Assembly (NCBI RefSeq): GCF_029269745.1
Contig: NZ_JARJHT010000001.1
Location: 1 to 64,000, forward strand
DNA: 64,000 nucleotides
Direction of reading: 5' to 3'
Source: Polluticoccus soli
Lineage (GTDB): Bacteria; Bacteroidota; Bacteroidia; Chitinophagales; Chitinophagaceae
The position numbers and the translations under genes were made by a program. Each line of letters starts with the position of its first letter. The stretch's first letter is position 1. This document shows, piece after piece, positions 16,912 through 25,831 of this stretch. The notes beneath the pieces are model-generated. The model ran no database searches. It was not told the DNA's origin and saw nothing but the letters and a program-made list of their open reading frames with translations.

Positions 16912-17445
16912 CTACCGCCTTGAACGCATCAAGAGAGGTATTAGCGTGAGTTTATTCACCTTCATGCGTATCGCTTTATTGCCCTTACGAGCCATGATGA
17001 AGTAAAAGTTTTGCCCATCGGTATGGAACCAGGCTTCATCGCCAATGCCTGTAACGGTTTGGGCACCGTTCTTTTCATTGGCGGTTTTGTAATACGCCAG
17101 TAAACGATGCGCTGTGGACGCATCGTTGTACTGCTCGTACATAAAATATATGTTGCCAGTCTTTCCGCTCTTTTTATCGGCGGCAATGGCAGTATAGGTG
17201 TTTTGGAAAATAAGCGTGTCTGCCACGACACTGGTTGCACTGTCGGACAAACGCGCGGGTTCGCCCAATATTCTTTCAGCATCAGCCAGGCTGAAGAGCG
17301 TGTAAAAACCTACATCCGCTGTACCCTCCCGCAGACTAGCTGCGGGAGTTTCCACAGTATCGGCTACCTGTTGCGTATTATCGCCCGTTGATCCACAACC
17401 CCATAGGCTGGCGGCGATAATGACACAACAGCAGAGCTTTTTCAT
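16912..17445 (-). CDS. lipoprotein with frameshifted C terminus
   Basis: 177 aa from the ATG at 17445. Lipoprotein signal with Cys at LWGC (about residue 17). The soluble part (FYTLFSLADAERILGEPARL ... TGIGDEAWFHTDG) resembles a family of Bacteroidota secreted proteins. The last ~13 residues are Arg/Leu-rich and unlike the rest. One base over, the frame continues as ANTSLDAFKAVAKEVVDRM and stops at 16886. That is a far more natural ending, so a 1-base shift near 16945-16955 is likely. Confidence 0.7.
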   Translation of the reverse strand: MKKLCCCVIIAASLWGCGSTGDNTQQVADTVETPAASLREGTADVGFYTLFSLADAERILGEPARLSDSATSVVADTLIFQNTYTAIAADKKSGKTGNIYFMYEQYNDASTAHRLLAYYKTANEKNGAQTVTGIGDEAWFHTDGQNFYFIMARKGNKAIRMKVNKLTLIPLLMRSRR

Positions 17446-17469
17446 GATCAGCTTTAGCAAGCCTGGGCA

Positions 17470-17940
17470 CTAACGTTGTACCTTTTTCCGCGGATCATCA
17501 TTCGGGTCAACGTAGTTGATCTCGAACGGTCCCATGGCATTCACTTGCACAATGGTTTCTTCATCTGCACCCGCGTAGTGGGTCATTTTTGCGGGCAACA
17601 GCATAAAGCTGCCCGGGCGCTGAGGCGAGAGACCATTCTTTTGGTATTTGTCACCCATTCCCATTTGGAATTTGCCGGAAATAACGGTTACCAGTTCATC
17701 GGTAGGATGCCAGTGTGCCGGGATAACGTAGCCAGCCGGAAACTTGAGGCGAACCGTGAACAGACCCGCTGCTGCCGGGTCGCCACTGAGCACTGCAACC
17801 TTAGCGCCTGCAGGCAGGCCCGGAGGTCCATCCATCCACTGTAATTTATCGGGCGATACTATAACATGGTTGTGTTGCGCATTGGCTGCCGGGAACGAAC
17901 AGATGAGCGTGCCTGCGAGCAGCAGTGTAGTTAACTTCAT
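17470..17940 (-). CDS. secreted cupin-domain protein
   Basis: 156 aa from the ATG at 17940 (a longer frame to 17994 adds residues before an obvious signal peptide). Signal peptide to about residue 21 (ANA). A single cupin barrel follows with metal ligands visible in PAHWHPTDELVTVISG and a second His in AKMTHYAG. It resembles ChrR-like/DUF4437 cupins. Periplasmic; the substrate is not known. Confidence 0.85.
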   Translation of the reverse strand: MKLTTLLLAGTLICSFPAANAQHNHVIVSPDKLQWMDGPPGLPAGAKVAVLSGDPAAAGLFTVRLKFPAGYVIPAHWHPTDELVTVISGKFQMGMGDKYQKNGLSPQRPGSFMLLPAKMTHYAGADEETIVQVNAMGPFEINYVDPNDDPRKKVQR

Positions 17941-18117
17941 GGTGATAGTTTTTTGAATTAAGGTTTGCACAAATACAATGCCGTCCCCTCTCAAAGCTCG
18001 TCAACAGAAAAACCAAGACGATACATAGTCAGCACGTTAAATATTTCATGGCAAACTTCTACACAGGCGCCAACCAGCAATGGTCTAACTTACAGCTTCT
18101 CACCAAAACACTAGATC

Positions 18118-18681
18118 ATGAAACAGCCGGTAAGGGAAGCCATCAGTCATTGGTACCTCCCGCTTATCACAGGTATTCTTTTCATTATTGCAGGCGTGTG
18201 GGCGTTGAGAACTCCGGCAGCGTCTTATGCTACACTGGCCATTTTGTTTGCCTGCATGTTTTTACTTTCCGGTATCATGGCCATCATGTATGCCCTGTCC
18301 AACCGCAAGGTGCTGCCAGGTTGGGGCTGGACACTGGCTGTGGGTATTGTAGATATGCTCGTTGGCTTGCTAATGCTATCCACTCCCGCCATTTCGATGT
18401 TGGCTTTGCCGCTATATGTAGGATTTGGCATACTATTCCGGGCTATCATGGCAATAGGTACTGCCTTCGAATTGCGTAAACAACATGACTCGCAGTGGGG
18501 CTGGTTGGCGTTCATTGGATTCCTGGGCGCTATGTTTGCGTTCATGCTCATTCGCAATCCAGTATTCGCCGGTCTCACTATAGCAACCTATACGGCAATT
18601 GCTTTGATAATATTGGGAATTGCACAAATAACCGCGTCAATGCGACTGCGCAAACTGAATAATCTGTTTCACGATGCGTGA
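18118..18681 (+). CDS. HdeD-family acid-resistance membrane protein
   Basis: 187 aa with about six transmembrane helices in three hairpins and the DUF308 pattern (GILFIIAGVWAL, LAILFACMFLLSGI, GWTLAVGIVDMLVGLLML). HdeD is an inner-membrane protein linked to acid resistance in E. coli; homologues are common in Bacteroidota, role unproven. Stands alone; a REP-like hairpin follows 24 bp after the stop. Confidence 0.88.
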   Translation: MKQPVREAISHWYLPLITGILFIIAGVWALRTPAASYATLAILFACMFLLSGIMAIMYALSNRKVLPGWGWTLAVGIVDMLVGLLMLSTPAISMLALPLYVGFGILFRAIMAIGTAFELRKQHDSQWGWLAFIGFLGAMFAFMLIRNPVFAGLTIATYTAIALIILGIAQITASMRLRKLNNLFHDA

Positions 18682-18704
18682 AAGCAGCCGATCAAAATTT
18701 TCTT

Positions 18705-18741
18705 CTCCGGCGGGTCTCTTGCAAAGGACCCGCCGGCATCA
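18705..18741. repeat. REP-like palindromic element, single copy
   Basis: Best-preserved copy: perfect GGCGGGTC...GACCCGCC stem around TCTTGCAAAG, followed by GGCATCA. It lies between convergent genes and may also act as a terminator. Confidence 0.8.
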
Positions 18742-18768
18742 TTTATTCTAACAGTTATTGTTAAGCCG

Positions 18769-19377
18769 CTACGCGATCGCAGGGGGATTAACGCTACCAC
18801 CTTTCAGCACCTTTATCACCATCGCACCTGTACCCCATTTTTTAAGGGCTTTACTACGTGCTATCTCCATCGCTGTAACCGCATCCTTCTTCAGCAGATC
18901 AACTATCTCTTTATAGTGACCTAACCTCAACGTTGCCACAGTGGCGTCGAGCCCGATCTTACGGTTCGGGTAGTTCCTTACGCCATGCGAATTATACTTG
19001 GTATCCGCGGTTCCCGGAATGTGTTTCGACGTATTGAACGGATTGTTCTTCGCCTTGCCACCTTCACCTTGCCTCCAGGCCATTAGAAACTTGAGTTTCT
19101 CTTTGGTCTCTTTCACACCCAGTTCTTTAAGAACGGCTTTGTAAAAGCCCAGGTCAGTGCTGATGTCTATTTCAGGCTCGGCTTCATGTTCGCTATCCGT
19201 GCTATCACGGCTTATACTCTTTGGTTTGTGATATTTCTTATTAACCTTTGCCACGTAGGCTATTTCAGCCGCAGCAGATTTTTGCTGTTGTATCGTGGCT
19301 TTAAAACCTGTAAGTCCTGCGAGGGCTATGCCTAAACTCATCATGACCTTCTTCACTATAGCCTTTCTCTTTTTCAT
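18769..19377 (-). CDS. secreted protein with possible lysozyme-like domain
   Basis: 202 aa. Basic N terminus with one hydrophobic helix (~9-25), a charged linker, then a C-terminal globular part (~75-200). The stretch FLMAWRQGEGG...NNPFNT...YNSHGVRNYPNRKIGLDATV recalls the active-site region of transglycosylase or phage-type lysozyme folds with a candidate catalytic Glu. The match is only by eye. A start 12 bp upstream (19389) is also possible. Confidence 0.6.
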   Translation of the reverse strand: MKKRKAIVKKVMMSLGIALAGLTGFKATIQQQKSAAAEIAYVAKVNKKYHKPKSISRDSTDSEHEAEPEIDISTDLGFYKAVLKELGVKETKEKLKFLMAWRQGEGGKAKNNPFNTSKHIPGTADTKYNSHGVRNYPNRKIGLDATVATLRLGHYKEIVDLLKKDAVTAMEIARSKALKKWGTGAMVIKVLKGGSVNPPAIA

Positions 19378-19631
19378 AAGAATCACCAATGGTCAGGGCA
19401 AAGGCACTAATTTTGGGCCATAGTGCCTAATATTCAGCAGCTTTAACAGTATTAAACCCTGCCGTTTCCAACCTTAACAGATAGAGATGGCGTCTCTAAA
19501 AATTCCGTGAAAAAACTCCCCCGACGTAGCGTAACCTGCATCCAACCAGCAGTAAAACTTAACTACTCAGCACTTCAAACTGATGTGCTACATTAGCATG
19601 AGATTAAAAGATCACTCAAAAATCCAGCAGT

Positions 19632-20030
19632 ATGAAAGCAAGAAAAATATGGGCAAATTTTAGTGTAAAAGATACAGAACGCACCAGGCAATTCTATACA
19701 CAACTGGGGTTTACTCCCAATGGCCCCAACACCTACCCTAAGCTCGCCAGTTTTCTGTTTGGCGATGATAGGTTTGTGATCCATTTTTTTGAACAGGGCT
19801 CACAGATCGATGAATATTTAACACCCGGTTCACGAAACACAAGCGAGATCATATTCACACTTTCGGCAGAAACAGAAGCGGAAGTAAAGGAATGGGCAGA
19901 AAAAGTTAAGAACGCCGGAGGTACCATTTTCAACGAACCAGGGAGAGATAAAACCAATCATTACGGTTTCGCCTTTGCCGATCCAGACGGTCATAAATTC
20001 AATGTGCTATTGATTGAAGCAGGAATGTAA
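19632..20030 (+). CDS. VOC-family (glyoxalase/bleomycin-resistance-like) protein
   Basis: 132 aa. One vicinal-oxygen-chelate module pair: N-terminal FSVKDTERTRQFYTQLGF and C-terminal YGFAFADPDGHKFNVL, the hallmark closing motif. Members are metal-dependent enzymes or binding proteins; the substrate cannot be read from sequence. Convergent with the OsmC gene, 17 bp apart. Confidence 0.9.
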   Translation: MKARKIWANFSVKDTERTRQFYTQLGFTPNGPNTYPKLASFLFGDDRFVIHFFEQGSQIDEYLTPGSRNTSEIIFTLSAETEAEVKEWAEKVKNAGGTIFNEPGRDKTNHYGFAFADPDGHKFNVLLIEAGM

Positions 20031-20047
20031 CCCTTGCCAAAATTGTA

Positions 20048-20515
20048 CTAACCTTCGACTGACTGAGGTTGTCTGAGCGGCATATTGTTAAAGATCTCTC
20101 TCCCATTATACACCACCTGCCAGGTAACAGGAATGATCTTCTTCAGCATGTGACTTATCCCACAGATCCGCTCCTGCGATTGCATAACAGCATCAAGCGC
20201 TGCAGTCTCATCGGCCTCACTGCCCCTCATTTCGTAAACAACATGTGCAGCCACGTATTCAATAGGAGGCTGCTTGCTGATCTCGCCACTTACTTTTAGA
20301 CTAAGGTCCTGCAATTGTCTGCCTTGTTTTCTCAACAGGGTTACCACATCCATACCCGTACAACCCGAAAGGGCCGACAACACAAATGGTTTGGGAATAG
20401 GACCTGCATCTTCGCCACCCGCCCGCTCTGGCGCATCCATTACTATAGTGTGCCCGTTAACCAATGCATTAAACTGCATTTTACCCATCCATTGGGTTTC
20501 TATTTCATGCTTCAT
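20048..20515 (-). CDS. OsmC-family peroxiredoxin-like protein
   Basis: 155 aa. Two redox Cys in typical context: LSGCTGMDV (about residue 52) and ERICGISHML (about 117). OsmC/Ohr proteins reduce organic hydroperoxides in the cytoplasm. Its ATG overlaps the stop of the DUF2892 gene by 4 bp (20512-20515), so the two form an operon. Confidence 0.9.
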   Translation of the reverse strand: MKHEIETQWMGKMQFNALVNGHTIVMDAPERAGGEDAGPIPKPFVLSALSGCTGMDVVTLLRKQGRQLQDLSLKVSGEISKQPPIEYVAAHVVYEMRGSEADETAALDAVMQSQERICGISHMLKKIIPVTWQVVYNGREIFNNMPLRQPQSVEG

Positions 20516-20712
20516 TTTTTACGTGTTGAAATGCGGAATGGAAAATATAAAGGGCAAAAGCCAACAAAGGCGGTGATCACAAAAACTATTGCAAAAGCGA
20601 TAAGTATGATGGCAGCAATTCCGCTGACAGCACCTGTAAAGTATAGAACTACTATCGCCAATGCTGCCGCCACCCTCATAATAGCATCGGTAAAGCCCAG
20701 ATTCTTTTTCAT
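20512..20712 (-). CDS. DUF2892 small membrane protein
   Basis: 66 aa with two hydrophobic segments (~12-30 and ~32-50). The pattern KNLGFTDAIMRVAAALAIVV and the end FCPLYFPF are those of the DUF2892/YgaP-C-like inner-membrane family, often linked to sulfur or redox genes. It is the first gene of the OsmC operon. Confidence 0.85.
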   Translation of the reverse strand: MKKNLGFTDAIMRVAAALAIVVLYFTGAVSGIAAIILIAFAIVFVITAFVGFCPLYFPFRISTRKK

Positions 20713-21205
20713 TGCATTCCTTTTAGGTTTACATAATATGATTCAAACACGGATGCAATTAAGGACGAACAGGGGTAACGATCACTGACCTTTGTCATTT
20801 TTTCAGATGCCCTTTGTCATTAAGGGCGCAATCAGAAAGTCAGGAATATTGCATTCGATGCAATGTGATTTTAAATAATTTATTGTATATTTGCACTAAT
20901 ACCATTTGAACCAAAAGCAGGCAAGCTGTGAATGATTTTGTCTGCTCAAAAAGGCACACAATTGTCCACAAAGCCATTAAGATGCCGTGGCAACAAAAGT
21001 GACCATGTCCATGTCAGGCAAATCCACAGCAAACAATTAACCAGCAATAGATTATAGAACCCTAACGAAAATACCATGACAGAAAAACGACAACAATCGA
21101 CAACAAAATTGATGATGCCCATAACAACCTCAGCCGAAAGCTGACTTTGATTTTGCTGTAACTTTAGGCAGGCAAACTTTTGCGTCCACCTAAACTCATC
21201 ATACC
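20713..21205. other. 490-bp intergenic region with a lone promoter-like box
   Basis: No gene of normal size. TATATTTG at 20886-20893 (plus) is a good -7 element but lies about 310 bp before the porin ATG, so it implies a long leader or a small RNA. A 41-codon frame at 20932-21057 is open but unremarkable. A direct repeat of GACAACAA lies at 21085-21106 and recurs near 62.6 kb. Confidence 0.4.
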
Positions 21206-22516
21206 ATGAAACAGTTGCTCCGATTAATTTCGAGCTGCCTGCTTTTCTGCCTTGCCACATCTTCTCTGCAGGCCCAGGAAAACGACACCCTGCTGACCTC
21301 GCACCAGCTCGACTCGATGCATAGCTATAATGTTGACTACTGGGGAGCTATTACTCCCGGCCGCGGCTTCCAGGTGGTAAAGACGGAATACGGCACGCTG
21401 AACATAAGCGGCTATATGCTGTTTCGCTACCTGAATCAGCTGCCGGCCACGCAAACCTACTACGACCACCTGGGCAACCAAAAGGAAACAGACGGCAGGA
21501 ATGACATCATCTGGCACCGCGTGCAGGCGTTCATGACGGGGTGGATCTATGTGCCTAAACTCAATTACAACATCACCTTCTGGACAGTGAACGCTACCAA
21601 CCAGGTGGCTATTGCAGGTAATATGAGCTACCGCTTTCACAAGTACTTCAACCTGAGTGCGGGTATCAACTCACTGGGTGGCACACGTTCGTTACAGGGC
21701 TCACACCCCTACTGGCTGGGGTCGGACCGGGTGATGGCCGATGAATACTTCAGGACGGGGTTCACCAGCGCCATTTGGGCCACCGGCGAACCGATCAACA
21801 CGCTGCACTATTTCGTAACCATTGGGCAAAACCTTAGCGAGCTGGGCATAGCGGCCGGTAAATTCAATCGTAAGCTGGGTTACGGTGCCAGTTTGTACTG
21901 GCTGCCTACTACCGATGAATTCGGTCCAAGAGGAGCATATGGCGACTGGGAATATCATAAGAAGCTGGCAACCCGCTTCGGTTCTTCTTTTGCACACCAC
22001 CGGGAAGACAGGTATAATGACCTAAGCCAAAATTCACCAGACAACACTTCCATCCGCATCTCCGACGGCAACTTGCTCTTTCTCTCGGGCGCACTTGCTC
22101 CTGATGTCACCATACAGGAGGCAAACTATACGCTCTGGTCGATGGACGCAGGATTGAAATACAAAGGTCTATTTCTGCAGGCCGAGTATTACAGGAGAAC
22201 ACTCGACAAATTCAATGCTGACGGTCCATTACCTCAGCATTCTATATTCGACGATGGCTTCATGATCCAGTTAGCAGGGTTCCCAATCAAGAAAAGACTG
22301 GAAGTGTACTGCGCCACATCACAAATATTCGGTTCGTTCAAAAACTCTAATGAATACCTCTTAGGCCTTAATGTCTATCCATTCAAAACCCGCAATGTGC
22401 GTTTGAACTGCCAGGTGATCTTTGTAGAAGCATCGCCGGTAAGCAGCGTATTCGGTTATTACACAGGGGGCCAAAGTGGAACGACCCTATCTGCCTTCGC
22501 ATCGATCTTATTCTGA
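21206..22516 (+). CDS. outer-membrane porin-like protein
   Basis: 436 aa. Signal peptide to about residue 24 (LQAQE). The rest alternates polar and aromatic residues and ends in a Phe (ASILF), as in outer-membrane barrels. Motifs such as LNISGYMLFRYLNQ and LGYGASLYWLPTTDEFGPRGA resemble the phosphate-selective porin O/P type used for passive ion uptake. No transporter or regulator is adjacent, so the substrate is unknown. Confidence 0.8.
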   Translation: MKQLLRLISSCLLFCLATSSLQAQENDTLLTSHQLDSMHSYNVDYWGAITPGRGFQVVKTEYGTLNISGYMLFRYLNQLPATQTYYDHLGNQKETDGRNDIIWHRVQAFMTGWIYVPKLNYNITFWTVNATNQVAIAGNMSYRFHKYFNLSAGINSLGGTRSLQGSHPYWLGSDRVMADEYFRTGFTSAIWATGEPINTLHYFVTIGQNLSELGIAAGKFNRKLGYGASLYWLPTTDEFGPRGAYGDWEYHKKLATRFGSSFAHHREDRYNDLSQNSPDNTSIRISDGNLLFLSGALAPDVTIQEANYTLWSMDAGLKYKGLFLQAEYYRRTLDKFNADGPLPQHSIFDDGFMIQLAGFPIKKRLEVYCATSQIFGSFKNSNEYLLGLNVYPFKTRNVRLNCQVIFVEASPVSSVFGYYTGGQSGTTLSAFASILF

Positions 22517-22608
22517 TGCAGGCGGGTCTTGATATTATCTTTTCCGGCAGAGCTGATTATTCTAAATATTCTTCGGAGCTTTAATACCTCACTCTAAAAA
22601 CACCATTT

Positions 22609-22902
22609 ATGATCATCGTACACGACATCTTTATCTGCAAGCCAGGCCAGGCTTCTAAGGTGGCCAAAATGTTTAAAGAAGCTATGGAGGGTAATAAAGA
22701 ACTGGTGAACATCATGACGGATATGACTGGCCAGTACAACCGTGTTATTATGGTAAGCCAGTATGAAAACCTTACCGCCTATGAGCAAAGTTTCGAAAAA
22801 TACATGCAGCACAGCGAGGAGATGAAAAAGATGCAGGAAAAAATGCAGGGCTATCACGACATGTACCTGACAGGCTCAAGGGAAATATACAGGGTCTGGT
22901 AG
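22609..22902 (+). CDS. small protein, probable dimeric alpha/beta-barrel
   Basis: 97 aa. The pattern strand (IIVHDIFICKPGQAS) - helix (VAKMFKEAM) - strand - helix (TAYEQSFEKYMQ) - final strand (REIYRVW) fits the dimeric ferredoxin-like fold of the NIPSNAP/antibiotic-monooxygenase superfamily. Catalytic residues are not recognisable. Followed at once by a terminator. Confidence 0.72.
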   Translation: MIIVHDIFICKPGQASKVAKMFKEAMEGNKELVNIMTDMTGQYNRVIMVSQYENLTAYEQSFEKYMQHSEEMKKMQEKMQGYHDMYLTGSREIYRVW

Positions 22903-22920
22903 GGCAATAACGCACAAACA

Positions 22921-22949
22921 ACAAAAGCCGCTTTCGGGCGGCTTTTGTA
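22921..22949 (+). terminator. rho-independent terminator
   Basis: Perfect 11-bp stem (ACAAAAGCCGC / GCGGCTTTTGT) with a short TTTCGG-type loop; the A and T ends give function in both directions. Confidence 0.85.
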
Positions 22950-22960
22950 TTACATAAAAG

Positions 22961-22998
22961 TCATTGCCGGATCCTGTTCAAGAGATCCGCACAGTAAT
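22961..22998. repeat. REP-like palindromic element, reverse copy
   Basis: Reverse orientation of the 18705-type element: its complement reads GCGGATCTCTTGAACAGGAT followed by CCGGCAATGA. Diverged but alignable over about 30 bases. Confidence 0.6.
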
Positions 22999-23018
22999 GA
23001 GATCGTATACCAGGGTTA

Positions 23019-23312
23019 TTATTTCACCTTCTTCACCAACTGGTTTTCATTTATATACCGCTTTCCGCCTTTTTTGTTCACCCAGTAGTACTTGCCATGA
23101 CCGTTAACGTACACGTCTTCGCCATTGGGAGCTACTTTGTCTTTTAGCTTCTGGTCCTTGACCCGCGATGTGGCTTTCGAAGCGGCCTCAGCCGTATTAT
23201 TGCCCACCGCTTTAGCACCCTTCTTCACTTTTTGCTTCACCTCCTGCGCAGGCGCGTAGTAGCTCAGGCTTAAAAACAAGGCTACTGCCGGTAGCCAGAT
23301 GATCTTCTTCAT
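23019..23312 (-). CDS. small secreted basic protein
   Basis: 97 aa. Signal peptide to about residue 22 (YAPAQ), a Lys/Ala-rich middle, then a C-terminal module (EDVYVNGHGKYYWVNKKGGK) like the PBCV-type basic adaptor motif found in short bacterial secreted proteins. Probably periplasmic; function unknown. Confidence 0.7.
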   Translation of the reverse strand: MKKIIWLPAVALFLSLSYYAPAQEVKQKVKKGAKAVGNNTAEAASKATSRVKDQKLKDKVAPNGEDVYVNGHGKYYWVNKKGGKRYINENQLVKKVK

Positions 23313-23377
23313 AAGATGTGATAATTATACTGACAGGAGCAAAAAAGCTATGCCAGTAAGGCGCTAAGCGCCTATCG

Positions 23378-24244
23378 TCACACCGCCTTCAGCATCCATG
23401 TAGCCTGTATCTTGGGGGGAGGCTCTTTGCTATTGCGCCATTCTTCGGGAAGGACTTTTAGCACCTGAGGCAGCACACTCAGCTTTTCATTGTCAGGCAC
23501 AGCCTCCTTCACCACTTCAAAACCTTGCGCGTTGAAGAACTCAGCTGCAGCTTCATAGCCGTCAAACTTATTCTCCTCTACGTTGTGTTGCTCCATAAAA
23601 GCCGCTTCACTTTTACTTTGGGGTAGTTCTGCGCGCATCTCTGTAGAACGTTTAACATAGATGTCGGCGGTTATCCAGCAGCCACCTCGTTGCTTCAATA
23701 CGTTATGGATGGTTTGACACAAGCGCACTTTCTCCTCCATGTTCAGGTACATCAACAGCCCTTCGTTCACTATATTGACCGGTCCGTCAAACCGTGAGAC
23801 AACGGCATTGAATGCATCCTCATCCAAAGCATTCAGCGGCTGCAGCTCCAGCTTGCCTTGTAGCATTTCCTTATTCAACCCAAGATGGTCGATCATTTGC
23901 TGCTTATCTGCTATTACTTCGGGCAGGTCGGTGTCGATATAGTGTATCGTTTGGTCTTTGGCGCATAGGTCCAGTCCACGCAACGAATAACCCGACGATA
24001 ATTCGAGAATATTCTTTATATCCGTTTGCTGCAACAACTGGTCGATACTCCAGTAGCGGCTTTCAAAATGCATCACGCGTATCCAGAACCAAAAGTCTTT
24101 CTCATCAAAGTTCAGATCAAAAATCTCGGGGCCCTGCATCAAGGCTGCTGTCTGCTGTGCATAAGGTATGTTCGTATAACCTTTCATCAGCAAAAGCGAT
24201 TTTGCCGATGGACTGATGCTGCTATAATCTTTTGGGTCTTGCAT
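23378..24244 (-). CDS. class I SAM methyltransferase, leucine-carboxyl-methyltransferase (LCMT/TcmP)-like
   Basis: 288 aa from the ATG at 24244. SAM-binding motif I is ILELSSGYSLRGL, with the acidic motif II YIDTDLPEVI and a later EGLLMYLNMEEK, all typical of the LCMT/Ppm1/TcmP O-methyltransferase family. The frame is open to 24346, but a well-formed promoter sits at 24265-24291, inside that extension. The substrate is unknown. Divergent from the MFS transporter, 122 bp between starts. Confidence 0.85.
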   Translation of the reverse strand: MQDPKDYSSISPSAKSLLLMKGYTNIPYAQQTAALMQGPEIFDLNFDEKDFWFWIRVMHFESRYWSIDQLLQQTDIKNILELSSGYSLRGLDLCAKDQTIHYIDTDLPEVIADKQQMIDHLGLNKEMLQGKLELQPLNALDEDAFNAVVSRFDGPVNIVNEGLLMYLNMEEKVRLCQTIHNVLKQRGGCWITADIYVKRSTEMRAELPQSKSEAAFMEQHNVEENKFDGYEAAAEFFNAQGFEVVKEAVPDNEKLSVLPQVLKVLPEEWRNSKEPPPKIQATWMLKAV

Positions 24245-24264
24245 ATTGAATTCGAATCCTGCAC

Positions 24265-24291
24265 CAAATTTATCTAATAATCCCTTGTCAA
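24265..24291 (-). promoter_or_regulatory. promoter of the LCMT-like gene
   Basis: Minus strand: TTG at 24289-24291, 16-bp spacer, TAAATTTG at 24265-24272. It lies about 20 bp before the ATG at 24244 and decides that start. Confidence 0.65.
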
Positions 24292-24366
24292 CCCGTCCTC
24301 TTATCAACCGGTGTTTGCAACTCATGTTTTGTCGATGTAAATTCATTCAACAACAGAGAGTTCTGT

Positions 24367-25584
24367 ATGAAAACTATTTTGCCGGTCATTGTTATTGCGC
24401 AGTTCTTTTGCACCTCGCTGTGGTTTGCCGGCAATGCTGTTATCACCGACATCGCCCGCGAATTGCAGGTAGGACAAGATTATCTTGCCCATATTGCCAG
24501 CGCAGTACAATTCGGGTTTATAACAGGCACACTGGTCTTTGCTGTATTCAGCATCTCCGACAGGTTCTCCCCCAGCCGCGTGTTCTTTATATGCTCGCTA
24601 ATCGCTGCTGCTGTAAATACGCTGGTCACGCTTAATGGTATCAACGCCGGCCAGTTAATACTTTTTCGTTTTCTGACTGGCTTCTTCCTTGCTGGTATTT
24701 ATCCGGTAGGCATGAAAATAGCTTCCGACCATTACCAACAAGGCCTTGGAAAATCGCTGGGTTTTCTTGTGGGGGCACTTGTCTTGGGTACGGCTTTCCC
24801 ACACCTACTCAAGAGCATTGGCGCCGCCTTACCCTGGCAATATGTTATTTACGCTACCTCGCTACTGGCGGTCGTTGGCGGTGTTGCCCTGATGCTGCTA
24901 GTTCCCGATGGCCCGCATCGCGCACCAGCCGCAAAGTTCAAGATATCATCTTTCCTACAAGGCTTTCGCAATAACGAGATGAAGGCCGTAGCCCTGGGAT
25001 ATTTTGGTCACATGTGGGAGTTGTATGCCTTTTGGGTCTTCGTACCAGTCATACTCGCCGCTCATAACAGCTATCACCCCGAGTCGGCTATAAACGTTCC
25101 TCTATCATCATTCTTCATTATAGCCTCCGGCAGTATTTCGTGTGTGATGGGTGGATACTTGTCTCAATACTTTGGACCGAAAAAAGTGGCCACTGCAGCT
25201 CTATTGATATCCTGTTTATGCTGTCTTGTTTCTCCACTCATCTTATTGACGTCTTCTTCTTTGTTGCTGCTGATCTTCCTGTTTATATGGAGCATGGCCG
25301 TTATTGCTGACTCGCCTTTGTTTTCCACGCTCGTAGCAACGTCGGCGCCAGCACGTGTAAAAGGCAGCTCGCTCACCATTGTCACCTGCATGGGCTTTGC
25401 GATCACCATTGTGAGCATACAACTAGTAGGCGCACTGCGCACCCCGGAAAATGCCGGATACATTTATACGCTGCTGGCGGTAGGACCAATACTAGGACTT
25501 ATAGCCCTGATAAAAAAGTCGGCTAAAACAGAACGCAAGCCTCAACCGGAAAGCTTGTCTACTCCGCCGTCACCATATCGATAA
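24367..25584 (+). CDS. major facilitator superfamily transporter
   Basis: 405 aa with about 12 hydrophobic helices filling the protein. The first half has the MFS loop signature in diluted form (ISDRFSPSRVF after helix 2) and the helix-4/5 region RFLTGFFLAGIYPVGMKIA. Inner membrane; the substrate cannot be predicted. The start overlaps no other gene. The 3' end overlaps the convergent DUF4242 gene by 26 bp. Confidence 0.9.
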   Translation: MKTILPVIVIAQFFCTSLWFAGNAVITDIARELQVGQDYLAHIASAVQFGFITGTLVFAVFSISDRFSPSRVFFICSLIAAAVNTLVTLNGINAGQLILFRFLTGFFLAGIYPVGMKIASDHYQQGLGKSLGFLVGALVLGTAFPHLLKSIGAALPWQYVIYATSLLAVVGGVALMLLVPDGPHRAPAAKFKISSFLQGFRNNEMKAVALGYFGHMWELYAFWVFVPVILAAHNSYHPESAINVPLSSFFIIASGSISCVMGGYLSQYFGPKKVATAALLISCLCCLVSPLILLTSSSLLLLIFLFIWSMAVIADSPLFSTLVATSAPARVKGSSLTIVTCMGFAITIVSIQLVGALRTPENAGYIYTLLAVGPILGLIALIKKSAKTERKPQPESLSTPPSPYR

Positions 25585-25831
25585 TGGCAGACACCTTGGC
25601 CACAGAATCGGCGGGAAAGCCGGCTTGTGTAGCATGTTTGCGTACCATTTCTTCATTCGGGGCATTGTAAATGCAATAGATCTTATCAGCGGTAACATAG
25701 CTCTGTATCCACTGTATTTGCGGGCCAAGCTCGTTCAAAACTTTTGCGGAGGCCTGTGATACCTCTCTTAGTTTTTCAGGAGAGAAATTTCCCGCACCGG
25801 GAATAGCTCTTTCGATCACATACTTAGGCAT
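25559..25831 (-). CDS. DUF4242 protein
   Basis: 90 aa. PKYVIERAIPGAGNFSPEKL at the N terminus and the WIQSYVTADKIYCIYNAPNE segment are typical of DUF4242 (SCO4226-like, nickel-binding in one studied member). The C-terminal helix with HATQAGFPAD fits as well. A ferredoxin-like fold is expected. Convergent overlap with the MFS gene. Confidence 0.88.
   Translation of the reverse strand: MPKYVIERAIPGAGNFSPEKLREVSQASAKVLNELGPQIQWIQSYVTADKIYCIYNAPNEEMVRKHATQAGFPADSVAKVSAIIDMVTAE

Noticed and set aside
10849-23000. CRISPR array from the repeated hairpins
   Set aside because: Copies are kilobases apart, not regularly spaced, and there are no cas genes.
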